Of a DNA stretch of 64,000 nt, positions 35,087 through 44,173 are shown one piece after another. The notes beneath the pieces are model-generated. The model was not told the origin of the DNA and did not search any database. It saw only the letters and a list, made by a program, of their open reading frames with translations. Every line of letters begins with the position of its first letter. Within the stretch, counting starts at the first letter, position 1. A program made the translations under genes and the position numbers. Source of the DNA: Paenibacillus aestuarii (lineage in GTDB: Bacteria > Bacillota > Bacilli > Paenibacillales > NBRC-103111); assembly GCF_027789125.1 (NCBI RefSeq), contig NZ_JAQFVF010000005.1:62001-126000 (forward strand). Direction: 5' to 3'.

Positions 35087-35869
35087 CTAACCGATGCTTC
35101 CATCATATGAGTCTGTGTCCACATATAGCGTGCAGTCCGGATGCTTGCGGAGAATAGTGGAAGGGCATGCCGTTGAAATGGCATCGTTCAGCGTTTGATG
35201 AACTGCCGCGGTTTTGGTCTTACCTGGGGCCATACAGTATAAGTGCGCGCCCGAGAATAGGGCAGGAATCGTCAACGTAAGTGCATGACTTGGAACGTCC
35301 TGCAGGCTGGCGAAGCAGCCGTCATTGACCTGCTGTTGTCTGCAAGACTGTTCAAGCTCAACGCTCTTCACCAGTGATGTATCGTTAAAATCAGCGACAG
35401 GCGGATCGTTGAATGCAATATGACCGTTCTCTCCGATGCCTAAGCAAACGATATCGATGGGCGCCTCTCCGAGCAACCCTGCGTATCGCTGGCATTCCTC
35501 ATCAAGATCACCGGAGCTGTCGATCAAATGGACTTCCCCCGGCTTTACCTCGTCAAACAGCCGCTCTTGGAGGAACGTTCCGAAACGTTGTGGCGCCTCT
35601 TTGGCAAGACCGATATATTCGTCCATGTGAAAAACCGTAACACGAGACCAGTCAATCCCATCAATGGTTTTTAAGGTTTGTAAAAATTCATTTTGCGACG
35701 GAGCTGCAGCGAAAACCATCCGAATATGGTTGTTGCTGCCCAGAAGCTCTTTCATCTTATCGGCCACATGGTTCCCGGCTGCTTTTCCAAGTTCCGCTCT
35801 GTTTTCGTATATACGTACATGTAACCGATCAACGGTTGTAATTTGCAGTGGTTGTATGGTTTCATTCAT
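35087..35869 (-). CDS. nagB: Glucosamine-6-phosphate deaminase
   Basis: 260 residues, normal length for NagB. 'FHMDEYIGL' carries the proton-donor/acceptor Asp, and 'CLGIGENGHIAFNDPPVADF' is the family signature with the active-site His-Glu. It converts GlcN-6-P to fructose-6-P and ammonia. ATG 35869 has GGAGAGG upstream and overlaps the end of the ceramidase-like gene by 8 bp, showing coupled translation in the operon. Confidence 0.93.
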   Translation of the reverse strand: MNETIQPLQITTVDRLHVRIYENRAELGKAAGNHVADKMKELLGSNNHIRMVFAAAPSQNEFLQTLKTIDGIDWSRVTVFHMDEYIGLAKEAPQRFGTFLQERLFDEVKPGEVHLIDSSGDLDEECQRYAGLLGEAPIDIVCLGIGENGHIAFNDPPVADFNDTSLVKSVELEQSCRQQQVNDGCFASLQDVPSHALTLTIPALFSGAHLYCMAPGKTKTAAVHQTLNDAISTACPSTILRKHPDCTLYVDTDSYDGSIG

Positions 35870-37160
35870 GATTCTGTTCCTCTCCTATGAGTTGGGATAT
35901 AGTGCTGCAGATGATACCCTCAACTTGAGGGTGAAAGGGCGACGGCAAGCCAAAATAAGGGACGGAGCCTTGGGATTCGTAACCCCCTTGAGCAAGCTGT
36001 TCCGAGGTTGGTACATACCCGATCATTCCATTGGTATAGCCAAGGGGAAGTATTCTTCCATGGGATGTGTCCTTGACAAAAGTACCGTAATCGACCACGA
36101 TTTCCGCATTAAACGTTAGGAATGACAGTTCTTTCGCCAAGTCCAGCCGCGTAATTTCTAAGGGAATACTCGCTTTACTGCGTTGCGGTTGACGGAGCAG
36201 GAGGCGGGCACACTCACCGTGGACGTCTGTTCGATTGGCTTGTTCTTCAAGCTCGTTAACGGTCGGAACCGATTGGAAAGCCAGCGGCAGCACGATCGTC
36301 GTACTTTTTAGATCAGCAGGGGTAAGCTCATCCATCGGTAAGCTATTGATACGAAGCACTTCCTCGCTTAACCAACTTCCGAAGCGCTCGACTTCCATGC
36401 GGTGGCCTCTATAAAATTCACCGTCGTTGACAAGCGCGGGCCGAATATCCCCGCAGCATCCTTGTAAAAAGGCGCCGACGACGTACTCCCCCAAGGATTG
36501 CTCGATTCGCTCCATGGCCACACCGCAGTACTCTGAAGTAATTTCGTTATCCCCGGTCGTTGTTGGGTGGCAGGTATAGTGGACAAACAGCCCCTTGATC
36601 CTGCCGCTTAACGCGCGAAATCGAATCACCGTTACGGACGAATCAACAGGTCCACTTTCGTTCGGGGCCATGACGATTTGTCCGTCGACTTCTTTTCTAC
36701 GGTTCATGCCGATCAGGCATTGCCCGGTACCCCGTTGAATTGTTACGGGCTCCATATTTTGCAGTGCCTGTTCGATTCCGACCAGCAGCCTTTGCTCCAT
36801 AGCCTCCAAATAATGGGGATCGGGCTTGCCGAGAGCTTCCAAGAAGCAGTCGCTGGTTTGGGGGCCGGAATGGGTATGGGTCGCATGGAGGACCACCGTT
36901 TGAAATCCGTAGCGTTCCTTCAGCTTGGGCGTCAGCTTTTCCACGAGGTCGGTTCCCCACCAAATCAAATCCGCGGAAACCAGGAGCGCTGTAGTCTTGG
37001 TTCCCAAGTCGTCCGATTGTTCAAAACAATGAATTCTTGCGTATAACTGGTGGGCGATATGCTTGAATTCCCCAGTTCGATGCGCGAAGCCTGCGAGTGG
37101 AATGGGGGTTACTGGGGTGATATCCATTTTAGCAGTGCCTAACTTTAATGGTGTCTTCAT
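35862..37160 (-). CDS. Neutral-ceramidase-like (alkaline ceramidase N-domain) amidohydrolase
   Basis: About 432 residues resembling the N-terminal catalytic domain of neutral/alkaline ceramidases: 'GTAKMDITPVTPIPLAGF' at the start, 'VVLHATHTHSGPQTS' (zinc-binding H-x-H), 'FVHYTCHPTTTGDN' and 'VGAFLQGCCGDIRPA'. There is no signal peptide, so it is cytoplasmic, and it lacks the C-terminal domain of secreted ceramidases. I use ATG 37160 because AAAGGTG precedes it; ATG 37175 overlaps the previous stop. Embedded between an epimerase and nagB, it probably cleaves an amide or related bond on an amino sugar and not a sphingolipid (inference from context). Confidence 0.78.
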   Translation of the reverse strand: MKTPLKLGTAKMDITPVTPIPLAGFAHRTGEFKHIAHQLYARIHCFEQSDDLGTKTTALLVSADLIWWGTDLVEKLTPKLKERYGFQTVVLHATHTHSGPQTSDCFLEALGKPDPHYLEAMEQRLLVGIEQALQNMEPVTIQRGTGQCLIGMNRRKEVDGQIVMAPNESGPVDSSVTVIRFRALSGRIKGLFVHYTCHPTTTGDNEITSEYCGVAMERIEQSLGEYVVGAFLQGCCGDIRPALVNDGEFYRGHRMEVERFGSWLSEEVLRINSLPMDELTPADLKSTTIVLPLAFQSVPTVNELEEQANRTDVHGECARLLLRQPQRSKASIPLEITRLDLAKELSFLTFNAEIVVDYGTFVKDTSHGRILPLGYTNGMIGYVPTSEQLAQGGYESQGSVPYFGLPSPFHPQVEGIICSTISQLIGEEQNHE

Positions 37161-37174
37161 CGGTTCACCTTTCA

Positions 37175-38452
37175 TTAATCCGAGGCTTTAGAATAAAGCT
37201 CGATGATAAGCAGCACGTTGCGAATGATATGAAAAGGGTCTTTGACGGGTAACGCGACAACTTTATCCATAGGATTTCCATCGCGGTCTCGAATCTGAAT
37301 CCACTCCCCGATCTGCTGATCCGGATGGGGGAAGATCCTGAAGACGTAGTCGTGCGTTTTTTCATAGAGATCTTTGAATCTTGTATCGTTGGATATCTCA
37401 AAAGCCATTAAAGAACAGTACAATGCTTCCGAATGAGGCCACCATAACTTGGAATCCCATGTTTCTAAAATTAACGTTTCGTAGGGGTCGCCTGTTTGCT
37501 CCCCTTTCGGCAGCCCGCCATCTTGATCGACAAAGCGCAGCAATCCGCCTTTTTCCGTATCCCATCCCAGCTCGAACGCTTTCTGGATGACCGGAAGAGA
37601 TTGTGCGGCAAGATCCTCCCGATGGAGTCGGGTTGCAGCTTGAATAACAAACCACATGCACTCGAGTGTATGTCCCGGATTAGTATGCCGGCAAAGAACG
37701 GTAGGTGGCACCTCGCCCTCTATAGGAAGCAGTTCGGCAATCCGGTGATCGGGCATCCGGAACTCCGTCATAATTCGCTCCGTATAGGCAAGGCAATCCC
37801 TCTTTAGACGCTCGTATGCGGGATGATGGAAATCTCCCAAGGTCACCATGAGTTGCTCCGAAATATTCAATAGAATCATAGAGACGGAATGGGATTTCAG
37901 GCCATGCGGGATGGGATAGGGCTCGCTGCGGATATGTCCGCTGCTGCAGCGGGCCCGAATCCGGTCATACAATCCGAGAGCCTCCTCAGCGATATCATTC
38001 CGTCCGCTAACGCTAGCAAATTCAGAAAATCCCAACACAACGAAGCAATCCGCATAAAAGCTCGTATCGTACCCTTCACCGGGAATGCTTTCTTTCTTAT
38101 GTCCGTCCTCCGTCAATATAAACGCACAATTTCCGTTTTCCAAGAAAACGTTGTCTCTGAGAAAAGCTACAGCGTGTTCTGCTTCCTTCTTAAAGGTTGC
38201 GGCGTCGCCGGGCAGATCACCTTGTTCGATTAACCGCGCGATTCGGGACCATATCCAGATGAATCTTCCTTGTGACCAGGTGTACTTGTCCGTACTAATC
38301 AGCTTATCTCCCGAATTTGTAAAGCAGGTATACATACCGCCGTGCTGTTGATCCACAGCTTTGCTCCAGAAAGGCAGCAAATCATCGAGCAAATGGCGCT
38401 TGTAAAACTGTTGCAGCGCGCGGGTATCCCATGCTTCATTCACGATGCTCAT
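37175..38452 (-). CDS. AGE-family epimerase (N-acylglucosamine 2-epimerase-like)
   Basis: 425 residues of an (alpha/alpha)6-barrel epimerase. Family features: 'LLPFWSKAVDQQHGGMYTCF' at the N-terminus, 'DKYTWSQGRFIWIWSRIA', 'RHTNPGHTLECMWFVIQAA' and 'WWPHSEALYCSLMAF', containing the conserved His/Glu residues. AGE enzymes interconvert GlcNAc and ManNAc or related free sugars. In this operon it could feed ManNAc-type or other N-acyl sugars into the NagA/NagB route. GGGAGGG precedes ATG 38452. No kinase gene is present in the operon, so phosphorylation must come from elsewhere. Confidence 0.85.
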   Translation of the reverse strand: MSIVNEAWDTRALQQFYKRHLLDDLLPFWSKAVDQQHGGMYTCFTNSGDKLISTDKYTWSQGRFIWIWSRIARLIEQGDLPGDAATFKKEAEHAVAFLRDNVFLENGNCAFILTEDGHKKESIPGEGYDTSFYADCFVVLGFSEFASVSGRNDIAEEALGLYDRIRARCSSGHIRSEPYPIPHGLKSHSVSMILLNISEQLMVTLGDFHHPAYERLKRDCLAYTERIMTEFRMPDHRIAELLPIEGEVPPTVLCRHTNPGHTLECMWFVIQAATRLHREDLAAQSLPVIQKAFELGWDTEKGGLLRFVDQDGGLPKGEQTGDPYETLILETWDSKLWWPHSEALYCSLMAFEISNDTRFKDLYEKTHDYVFRIFPHPDQQIGEWIQIRDRDGNPMDKVVALPVKDPFHIIRNVLLIIELYSKASD

Positions 38453-38534
38453 TCCGAATCCCTCCCGATGTTACTAAGAACAGGTCCGTTCATCTGTTCG
38501 GATGCTCGGGCCTGCTCCCAAAGAAACGTTCGTT

Positions 38535-40043
38535 TTATGCTTTAATTCCATGCTCACGAGTGTTCGCTTCGTTTACATCGCTGCTTAGTGAATCCAGCAG
38601 CTTCTCCACTTTCGGTGCGACCGGTGTGTTTCGATTTAACCAGCCCATGCCGATAAACAGGATAGCCGACACGAGTACAGGAGAAGCAACCAGCGTGGCC
38701 GTGCTAACAGTAAGGACATATTTTACAATAATGAACGTAATAATCCCGGCAGCCCACGACACAATAGCTGCTTTAGAGTCGCTCCGTTTGAAGGCGGGAA
38801 TCAAGCCCAAAAGCATCGGAATCGAGATTGGACCTACCAGTGCACCGAACCAAACGATGAGTAGACTCAATATACCGCCAAACGTACTGGAGTACACCGC
38901 GATAATTAAGGTGAGCACGACGAAAGTGACCATCGCCCCACGGGCTACTCGAAGCGCGGCCTTCTCGCTGAGTGTACGGTATTTTTTGGAGATAACAGGT
39001 AAAATATCGCGTGTAATAACTGCCGTAATCGCATTGGCGTCTGATGTGGTCATGGCCATCGTATGAGCAAACATGGAGGCCAGCACCAACCCGATCAAGC
39101 CGTGCGGCAGCAGATCCATTGTCATCATAGAATAGGACTGGGTCGGATCTTTCAAGTTTTGGTAAAAGAGAGGGGCAGCCCACATCGGGAAAAATAAAAT
39201 GAGCGGCCAAATCAGGTATAATGCGCCAGAAAGGACAGCCGCCTTGCGTGCTGAAGAACCGCTTGGAGAAGCGATGTAGCGCTGCGCCAGATTCCATGTG
39301 CCGCCGTTATAGCTGAGAAAATCAATCAGGATATAAGCAAGTACAAACCCCATCGTATAAGGACCAGCAAGAGGTTGGCTATGCGTCGCAGGGAGTTTAT
39401 CCCAAATTCCTGTAATCGCTCCCAATCCGCCTAATTTCATGACAACGATGATGAACATGGACACTCCTGCGATCAATTGAACGATAAACTGGGCAAAATC
39501 CGTCCATGCATCCGCCCATAAGCCGCCGATTGCCGAATACACAAGGGAGATCAGACCGGATAAGAAAATGCCTGCTGCCAAAGGAACCCCTGCGAATACA
39601 TTCAAGATGACCGCAATGGCCGCCCATTTGGCACCAACGTCAAAAAGCTTGAGCAGCACGCCACTCCACGCCATAAGCTGCTGCGTAGGGACATTGTACC
39701 TAGTGGAAAGATACTCCATGGGGGATTCGATGTTCATGCGTTGACGCAGGCGAGCCCATCTTGGAGCAATAATGGCAGCACCTACAAAAACGGCAATGGA
39801 TACCGGAACGGCCCACCATATATAGAGAGTAAACCCGTAGGTATAAGCCACTCCCGCATAGGCGACGAAGACCGCTGCACTATAACCGGACATGTGATGA
39901 GAAATACCGGACAGCCACCAAGGCATTTTACCGCCTGCCGCAAAGAAGTCTTGAGTACCGCTGATTTGGCGAAAAGACCAAACCCCGATGCCCACCATGA
40001 GAAGGAAAAAAAGTCCCAAAACGATCCAGTCCAACGTTGCCAT
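38535..40043 (-). CDS. Sodium:solute symporter (SSS family)
   Basis: About 502 residues with 13 predicted transmembrane segments, starting 'LDWIVLGLFFLLMVGIGVW' followed by the family motif region 'DFFAAGGKMPWWLSGISHHM'. I place the start at ATG 40043, after GAGGTGAA; an in-frame ATG at 40082 is inside the promoter. It is the first gene of the amino-sugar operon, so it is the probable uptake route for the sugar or an N-acyl derivative (SSS members include sialic-acid and sugar transporters). An operator-like palindrome lies 63-79 bp upstream of the start. Confidence 0.88.
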   Translation of the reverse strand: MATLDWIVLGLFFLLMVGIGVWSFRQISGTQDFFAAGGKMPWWLSGISHHMSGYSAAVFVAYAGVAYTYGFTLYIWWAVPVSIAVFVGAAIIAPRWARLRQRMNIESPMEYLSTRYNVPTQQLMAWSGVLLKLFDVGAKWAAIAVILNVFAGVPLAAGIFLSGLISLVYSAIGGLWADAWTDFAQFIVQLIAGVSMFIIVVMKLGGLGAITGIWDKLPATHSQPLAGPYTMGFVLAYILIDFLSYNGGTWNLAQRYIASPSGSSARKAAVLSGALYLIWPLILFFPMWAAPLFYQNLKDPTQSYSMMTMDLLPHGLIGLVLASMFAHTMAMTTSDANAITAVITRDILPVISKKYRTLSEKAALRVARGAMVTFVVLTLIIAVYSSTFGGILSLLIVWFGALVGPISIPMLLGLIPAFKRSDSKAAIVSWAAGIITFIIVKYVLTVSTATLVASPVLVSAILFIGMGWLNRNTPVAPKVEKLLDSLSSDVNEANTREHGIKA

Positions 40044-40081
40044 AATGGAGTTCACCTCTACATTTTTATATGAACCTAGCA

Positions 40082-40122
40082 ATTAATCCTAGACTAGGAC
40101 TAATTGTTAATTTAAAATTAAC
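40082..40122 (-). promoter_or_regulatory. Promoter and ROK-type operator of the amino-sugar operon
   Basis: Reading the minus strand, TTAACA (40110-40105) is followed 17 bp later by ATTAAT (40087-40082). A perfect palindrome GTTAATTT-A-AAATTAAC (40106-40122) overlaps the -35 element, and a second, TCCTA-GAC-TAGGA (40087-40099), lies in the spacer. The first is of the kind bound by ROK repressors; the ROK gene is adjacent. Confidence 0.6.
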
Positions 40123-40174
40123 ACGCATACATTCAGCATGTCAATCTACTTTTCACATTTTTGTCACTTTACAC

Positions 40175-40214
40175 AAAAAAGCTGTTATTCCTTTTCAAAA
40201 TCAAGAATAACAGC
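40175..40214 (-). terminator. Terminator of the ROK regulator gene
   Basis: GCTGTTATTC (40181-40190) and GAATAACAGC (40205-40214) are perfect complements. On the minus strand the stem is followed by a T-run. It overlaps the 3' end of the ROK coding region and separates it from the operon promoter. Confidence 0.85.
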
Positions 40215-41327
40215 GAAAGCAGCCCCGATACTGGAGGCGAAGTGGCTTTTGATGAACAATATCTTTGTCTTTTCCTTTGGAAACATTAACGCCCGGCTTT
40301 CCACAGAGGACAGTACCGACTGTTTGAAGGCGTCCAGCTTTTCAAATGGACTATCAATTACGATATATCCTGGGTTTATCAGTAAAATAATTTGCGAAAC
40401 GGCCATGCCGACGTACTGACCGGATCTACGCATGATCTCATCGAAAGCAGGGAACTGTGTTCCTTTGCTGTTTAAATAATACTCAAGATCGCCGTCGATT
40501 TTTATCTCAGGAAGCTGTTGTTGAACTTGTTTAAGAATCGCAGGGATACTGACCAAAGCCTCCAGACAGCCCCTTTGACCGCAGCTGCATAGTGGGCCGT
40601 CTGGTTCCATGCACAAGTGTCCCACTTCACCTGCTGTCCAACTCGCGCCGCTGTAGATTTGGCTATCCATAATATGGGCCCCGCCGATACCTTCATCGAT
40701 ACGCAAATAAAAGGAGTTAGATCCATTCTCCGTTGGCATTCCGGTAGAGGGGGCGATGGCAGCGGCCTTCACGAGGTTGAGAACCTTGGTTTTTACCGGA
40801 AGCCCGGCATCCATTTTTTCCTTCAGCGGGATATTTCGCCAGCTCAAATGGGAGGAAAAGTAGACAACCCCTTCGATCGGATCGACAAGGGCCGGGACAG
40901 CAATGCCCACGCCAAGTACCTCTGGATGCTGCTCTATTAATGTGTTACATACACGAATAATTTTTGCAATGTACTGATCAGGATCATCTCCATCCATCGC
41001 GATACTGCCCTTGTCCAAAATAGTAGAGCAATAATCCGTGACAACATACTGGAAATACGAGTTTTGGATCAAGATCCCGATACTCTTATAAGCTTCCGTC
41101 TGTAGGCTCAGCTGAATGCGGGGCCTGCCGACGCCTCCTTGTTCATCAATGCCGACTTCCTTAATGATGCCGTCCTTTATAAATTTATCAACAATTAACG
41201 AAATGGTATTTTTACTCAAGCCCAAAGCTGTAGCTATTTCTTGCCTGGAGCTTAGTTTCCCTGTGCGAAGGATCGCCAATGTCCGTTTTTCATTTTGCTG
41301 TCTTAGCAGGGCTGTACCTTTGCTCAT
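40185..41327 (-). CDS. ROK-family transcriptional repressor (NagC/XylR-like)
   Basis: 380 residues: N-terminal winged HTH ('SSRQEIATALGLSKNTISLI') plus a ROK domain with 'GVGIAVPALVDPIEG', the zinc-binding 'CSCGQRGCLEALVS' and a C-terminal actin-like ATPase fold ('IVIDSPFEKLDAFKQSVL'). ROK repressors release DNA on binding a sugar or sugar phosphate. It lies directly upstream of, and on the same strand as, the amino-sugar operon but has its own terminator. The palindrome core AATTTAAATT occurs in both its own upstream region and the operon promoter, suggesting autoregulation. Start ATG 41327 is preceded by AAGGGGGC. Confidence 0.88.
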   Translation of the reverse strand: MSKGTALLRQQNEKRTLAILRTGKLSSRQEIATALGLSKNTISLIVDKFIKDGIIKEVGIDEQGGVGRPRIQLSLQTEAYKSIGILIQNSYFQYVVTDYCSTILDKGSIAMDGDDPDQYIAKIIRVCNTLIEQHPEVLGVGIAVPALVDPIEGVVYFSSHLSWRNIPLKEKMDAGLPVKTKVLNLVKAAAIAPSTGMPTENGSNSFYLRIDEGIGGAHIMDSQIYSGASWTAGEVGHLCMEPDGPLCSCGQRGCLEALVSIPAILKQVQQQLPEIKIDGDLEYYLNSKGTQFPAFDEIMRRSGQYVGMAVSQIILLINPGYIVIDSPFEKLDAFKQSVLSSVESRALMFPKEKTKILFIKSHFASSIGAAFAVILDFEKE

Positions 41328-41379
41328 AAATTACGACGCCCCCTTAGTAAAATATATTTCTTACGTTTCATGATAGCAT

Positions 41380-41389
41380 AATTTAAATT
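41380..41389 (-). promoter_or_regulatory. Second AATTTAAATT site upstream of the ROK gene
   Basis: The 10-bp palindrome AATTTAAATT (41380-41389) shares its core with the operator at 40106-40122 and sits just upstream of a TATCAT-like -10 element for the ROK gene. Confidence 0.4.
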
Positions 41390-41913
41390 GTCCAAGCTAA
41401 TCGTCCTCAAGGTGGACGCCATTACTATGCAATTGTCCGAAATAAATGATGGGATTTTTTATATCCGAACAAATGCTCCATGACAATATGCTGTCATAGC
41501 AATTTGATAAGATTAGAACAGTTTTTAGTACACTAATTGTCTTAAAAACTATTCATCATGGCAATCGCTCTCGGTCGATTTCCCTGCAGCAGAATAACGC
41601 AGTATGCAATCCCAGAGGGGTGATTAATTTGTCCTTACTTGATGATGGGGGACGTGACAATCCGATTATTGAATGGAAAGGCAATACTAGATTGGTAATT
41701 TTCCGAAAAGAAAAGTGATCTTTTTCCTAATGGTCATGTGTTATAAAATCAAAAGTAGAATGAACATCGGTAATATTGAAGGGGCATGGGTAGCGCTGTT
41801 ATATCCAAATGAAATTATTAAGTTCATATTCATTTCATAAAGCAATTAAATCAAAACAAGCAGTATGCCCTTGTAGCTTCAAAATTGTGATTAATAATAA
41901 ATGGGGGATTGCC
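41390..41913. other. Intergenic region with one possible 29-codon ORF
   Basis: Mostly empty. A TTG at 41629 with GAGGGGTG upstream opens 29 codons ('RDNPIIEWKGNTRLVIF') to TGA 41716-41718. The composition is protein-like, so it may be a micro-protein or the head of a lost gene. Nothing else recognised. Confidence 0.3.
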
Positions 41914-42373
41914 ATGCCGTATGAAATTCCTAATGAAAAATTGTTATTAGAACGTATGCCAAAACCAGAGCAAGAAATTATGGAGCTAACTAAATTTGCT
42001 CTAACTTTTGACGGTTATAAATATTGGGGGCAGGACTGTGGTGAGATTGCAAGCCTTGTCGGTACTTATTATGATGAACATGGATACTTACCTGATTCTC
42101 CGCGCGTGTCTTTTTTATGCACAACGTTGTTTGAGAAATGCTGACCAAATGATAGGTTTCGTAAACGATGAGGGGGAAGTATTTGTTCCTAGACCCAATA
42201 CAAAAGGTATTGAAGAATTTATGCGCTATCTTGTATCAAGAATAGCTAGAGTTATATATGAAAAGAAACAAAATCAACAAAAGATTAACTCTTTAAATAA
42301 TTTTTTGGAAATTGGAATTATCAACTCTAAACAATTTAAGAAAACCATTAATTCTTTTGTGGATTTTGAGTAA
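41914..42373 (+). pseudogene. Frameshifted gene of unknown function
   Basis: ATG 41914 (GGGGG upstream) opens 'MPYEIPNEKLLLERMPKPEQ', reading on to 'YYDEHGYLPDS'. At about 42095-42105 the sensible frame switches to 'LRACLFYAQRCLRNADQMIG', continuing to 42373. Both halves look like one helical protein of about 150 residues, broken by a single indel; family not recognised. A sequencing error or programmed shift cannot be excluded. Confidence 0.55.
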
Positions 42374-42430
42374 GTTATTAAGGAATGGTATAAGGGACTT
42401 TTATATGACTGATTAAATAGGAGGAATAAC

Positions 42431-43195
42431 ATGCAAAACCATTTGTACCATTATACTTCCTATTCTAAGCGGGAGAGTATCATGAAAGAAGGGTTGCGTG
42501 TTCCAAGCCAACAGACAAAAAAGAGTTATTCAAGTTCGAATGAAATAAATATGGTCTTAACTGAGTATCGTCCCGATAGCTTACCGAATTTAATTAAGCG
42601 AGAGGATTGCTTATTTCTGCATCCTGAACCGACAAATTATATTACCGCAGACAATATTATCGTTATTGTCGATCCAGCGGACCTTAATTTAGATAAACTC
42701 TACGTCTGTGACTATAATCATGCGGATCGGATTTGGGGGGATGTTGTTGATGGCCCGTATTCTGGCATTTATTCTGGAATTCCTTTAAAGGAAACTGCTG
42801 AGGCTTATTGGAAAAGTTTAATTCCTTACGTAGAATACCAATCTGAACATTTCTCTGGTAGAGCAGAGATACTATATTTCGATTCTATCCCAGCAGAGAA
42901 TTTAATTATAGAAAACGATCAACTACGACCCGAGCTTAAAGTATGGATGGAAGAGTTTGCAGATTTGTACGAAATAAGTGTTGTTTCAGCTAATGGATTT
43001 AATGCAAAAATTGGCAATCATCATATTAATATTCACTATTTTCCGGACACAAAAACGTTACATATAAATGCCACTCCTAATTCCCGGAAAATTCATCCTT
43101 TTATACAAAGAGTGACTAGCTCGATTTCGTTCGAGTCCAAGAAATCAGGAGAAAATGGTTTTCATGCATATTCAAATGTAGTGTTCTTACCCTAG
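42431..43195 (+). CDS. Hypothetical protein with HYT motif (possible ADP-ribosyltransferase fold)
   Basis: 254 residues; ATG 42431 preceded by AGGAGG. The N-terminus 'LYHYTSYSKRESIMKEGL' has the H-Y-T ... I-x-x-x-G-L pattern seen at the start of many ADP-ribosyltransferase-like folds (DarT/RNA 2'-phosphotransferase relatives), but no complete catalytic set is evident, so the link is weak. The middle ('NIIVIVDPADLNLDKLYVCD') looks like a conserved beta/alpha core. It lies between a broken gene and a Fic gene. Confidence 0.45.
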   Translation: MQNHLYHYTSYSKRESIMKEGLRVPSQQTKKSYSSSNEINMVLTEYRPDSLPNLIKREDCLFLHPEPTNYITADNIIVIVDPADLNLDKLYVCDYNHADRIWGDVVDGPYSGIYSGIPLKETAEAYWKSLIPYVEYQSEHFSGRAEILYFDSIPAENLIIENDQLRPELKVWMEEFADLYEISVVSANGFNAKIGNHHINIHYFPDTKTLHINATPNSRKIHPFIQRVTSSISFESKKSGENGFHAYSNVVFLP

Positions 43196-43320
43196 AATTT
43201 TTAACGGAATAACCCAGATGAGCTCAGGTGAACATTAATAACCTTGGTTTGAATGTAAAAGAAGGATAGGATGCTTTTCCCCAGAGAGTAATCAGTCAAG
43301 CGTCTAATTCGTGTTAATCG

Positions 43321-43329
43321 TGATATAAT
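43321..43329 (+). promoter_or_regulatory. Extended -10 promoter of the Fic gene
   Basis: TGATATAAT is a perfect extended -10 (TGnTATAAT) 28 bp before the TTG start at 43357. The -35 is weak. Confidence 0.6.
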
Positions 43330-43356
43330 GGTAATAAGAGTAGGGAGGGGGCTAAC

Positions 43357-44097
43357 TTGAACTTTGGTAAAATAGATATATTAAAAAATGAATTAGATAA
43401 ATTACGTCCTCTGCCAGCAGCTGCTGTAAGAAATTTGGAACAAGTATATCGGGTCGAATGGACGTACAACTCTAATGCGATTGAAGGTAACACATTAACA
43501 CTTTTAGAAACCAAGTTGGTTTTAGAAGAAGGTTTAACAATAGGTGGTAAAAAGCTGAGTGAGCATTTTGAAGTCGTTAACCATTCAGAAGCGATTAATT
43601 ACGTACAAGATGTAGTAAATAGAAACATGGAATTGACTGAGTATGTCATAAAATCAATTCATCATCTAGTACTTAAAAACATTGACGATGAGAATGCAGG
43701 GCGATATCGGATGATCAACGTTTTGATATCAGGCTCTGAGCATATCCCCCCAAACTTTTCAGTGCTCGCGGAAAAAATGGAACAGTTGATTCAATGGTAT
43801 GATGAACACAAAGATAAATTGCACCCAGTTGAACTAGCCGCGGAGTTTCAATTCCGTTTTGTATACATCCATCCTTTTTCTGATGGTAATGGGCGTACAG
43901 CACGGCTTTTAATGAATTTAATTTTAATGAAATATGGATTTCCACCAGCTATTGTTAAAGCCGCAAATGATGCTCGTTTGAGATATTATGAAACTTTAGA
44001 ATTAGCAAGTATGGGGGAAAATTTAAAACCATTCGTACAATTAATTGCCGAATGTGTTGAGGATAGTTTGAAAAAGTACATAGGTGCGGTAAAGTGA
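43357..44097 (+). CDS. Fic-family AMPylating protein (class II)
   Basis: 246 residues starting at TTG 43357 after GGGAGGGGG. The Fic core 'HPFSDGNGRTARLL' (catalytic His172) is intact. The N-terminal inhibitory helix 'SNAIEGN' (S39, E43, G44) matches the [S/T]xxxE[G/N] motif of class II Fic proteins, in which the Glu blocks ATP binding until relieved. The protein probably adds AMP (or another NMP) to target proteins. No antitoxin is needed with the built-in inhibitor. Target unknown. It is monocistronic, with its own promoter and terminator. Confidence 0.9.
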   Translation: MNFGKIDILKNELDKLRPLPAAAVRNLEQVYRVEWTYNSNAIEGNTLTLLETKLVLEEGLTIGGKKLSEHFEVVNHSEAINYVQDVVNRNMELTEYVIKSIHHLVLKNIDDENAGRYRMINVLISGSEHIPPNFSVLAEKMEQLIQWYDEHKDKLHPVELAAEFQFRFVYIHPFSDGNGRTARLLMNLILMKYGFPPAIVKAANDARLRYYETLELASMGENLKPFVQLIAECVEDSLKKYIGAVK

Positions 44098-44133
44098 CTT
44101 GTGTTATTTAATTGATATAAACTAGATTAACAA

Positions 44134-44173
44134 GCCAGAGAAGGAAATATAAATTCCTTCCCTGGCTGTTTTT
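44134..44173 (+). terminator. Terminator of the Fic gene
   Basis: GCCAGAGAAGGAA (44134-44146) pairs with TTCCTTCCCTGGC (44154-44166) with one mismatch, followed by TGTTTTT. Confidence 0.85.
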
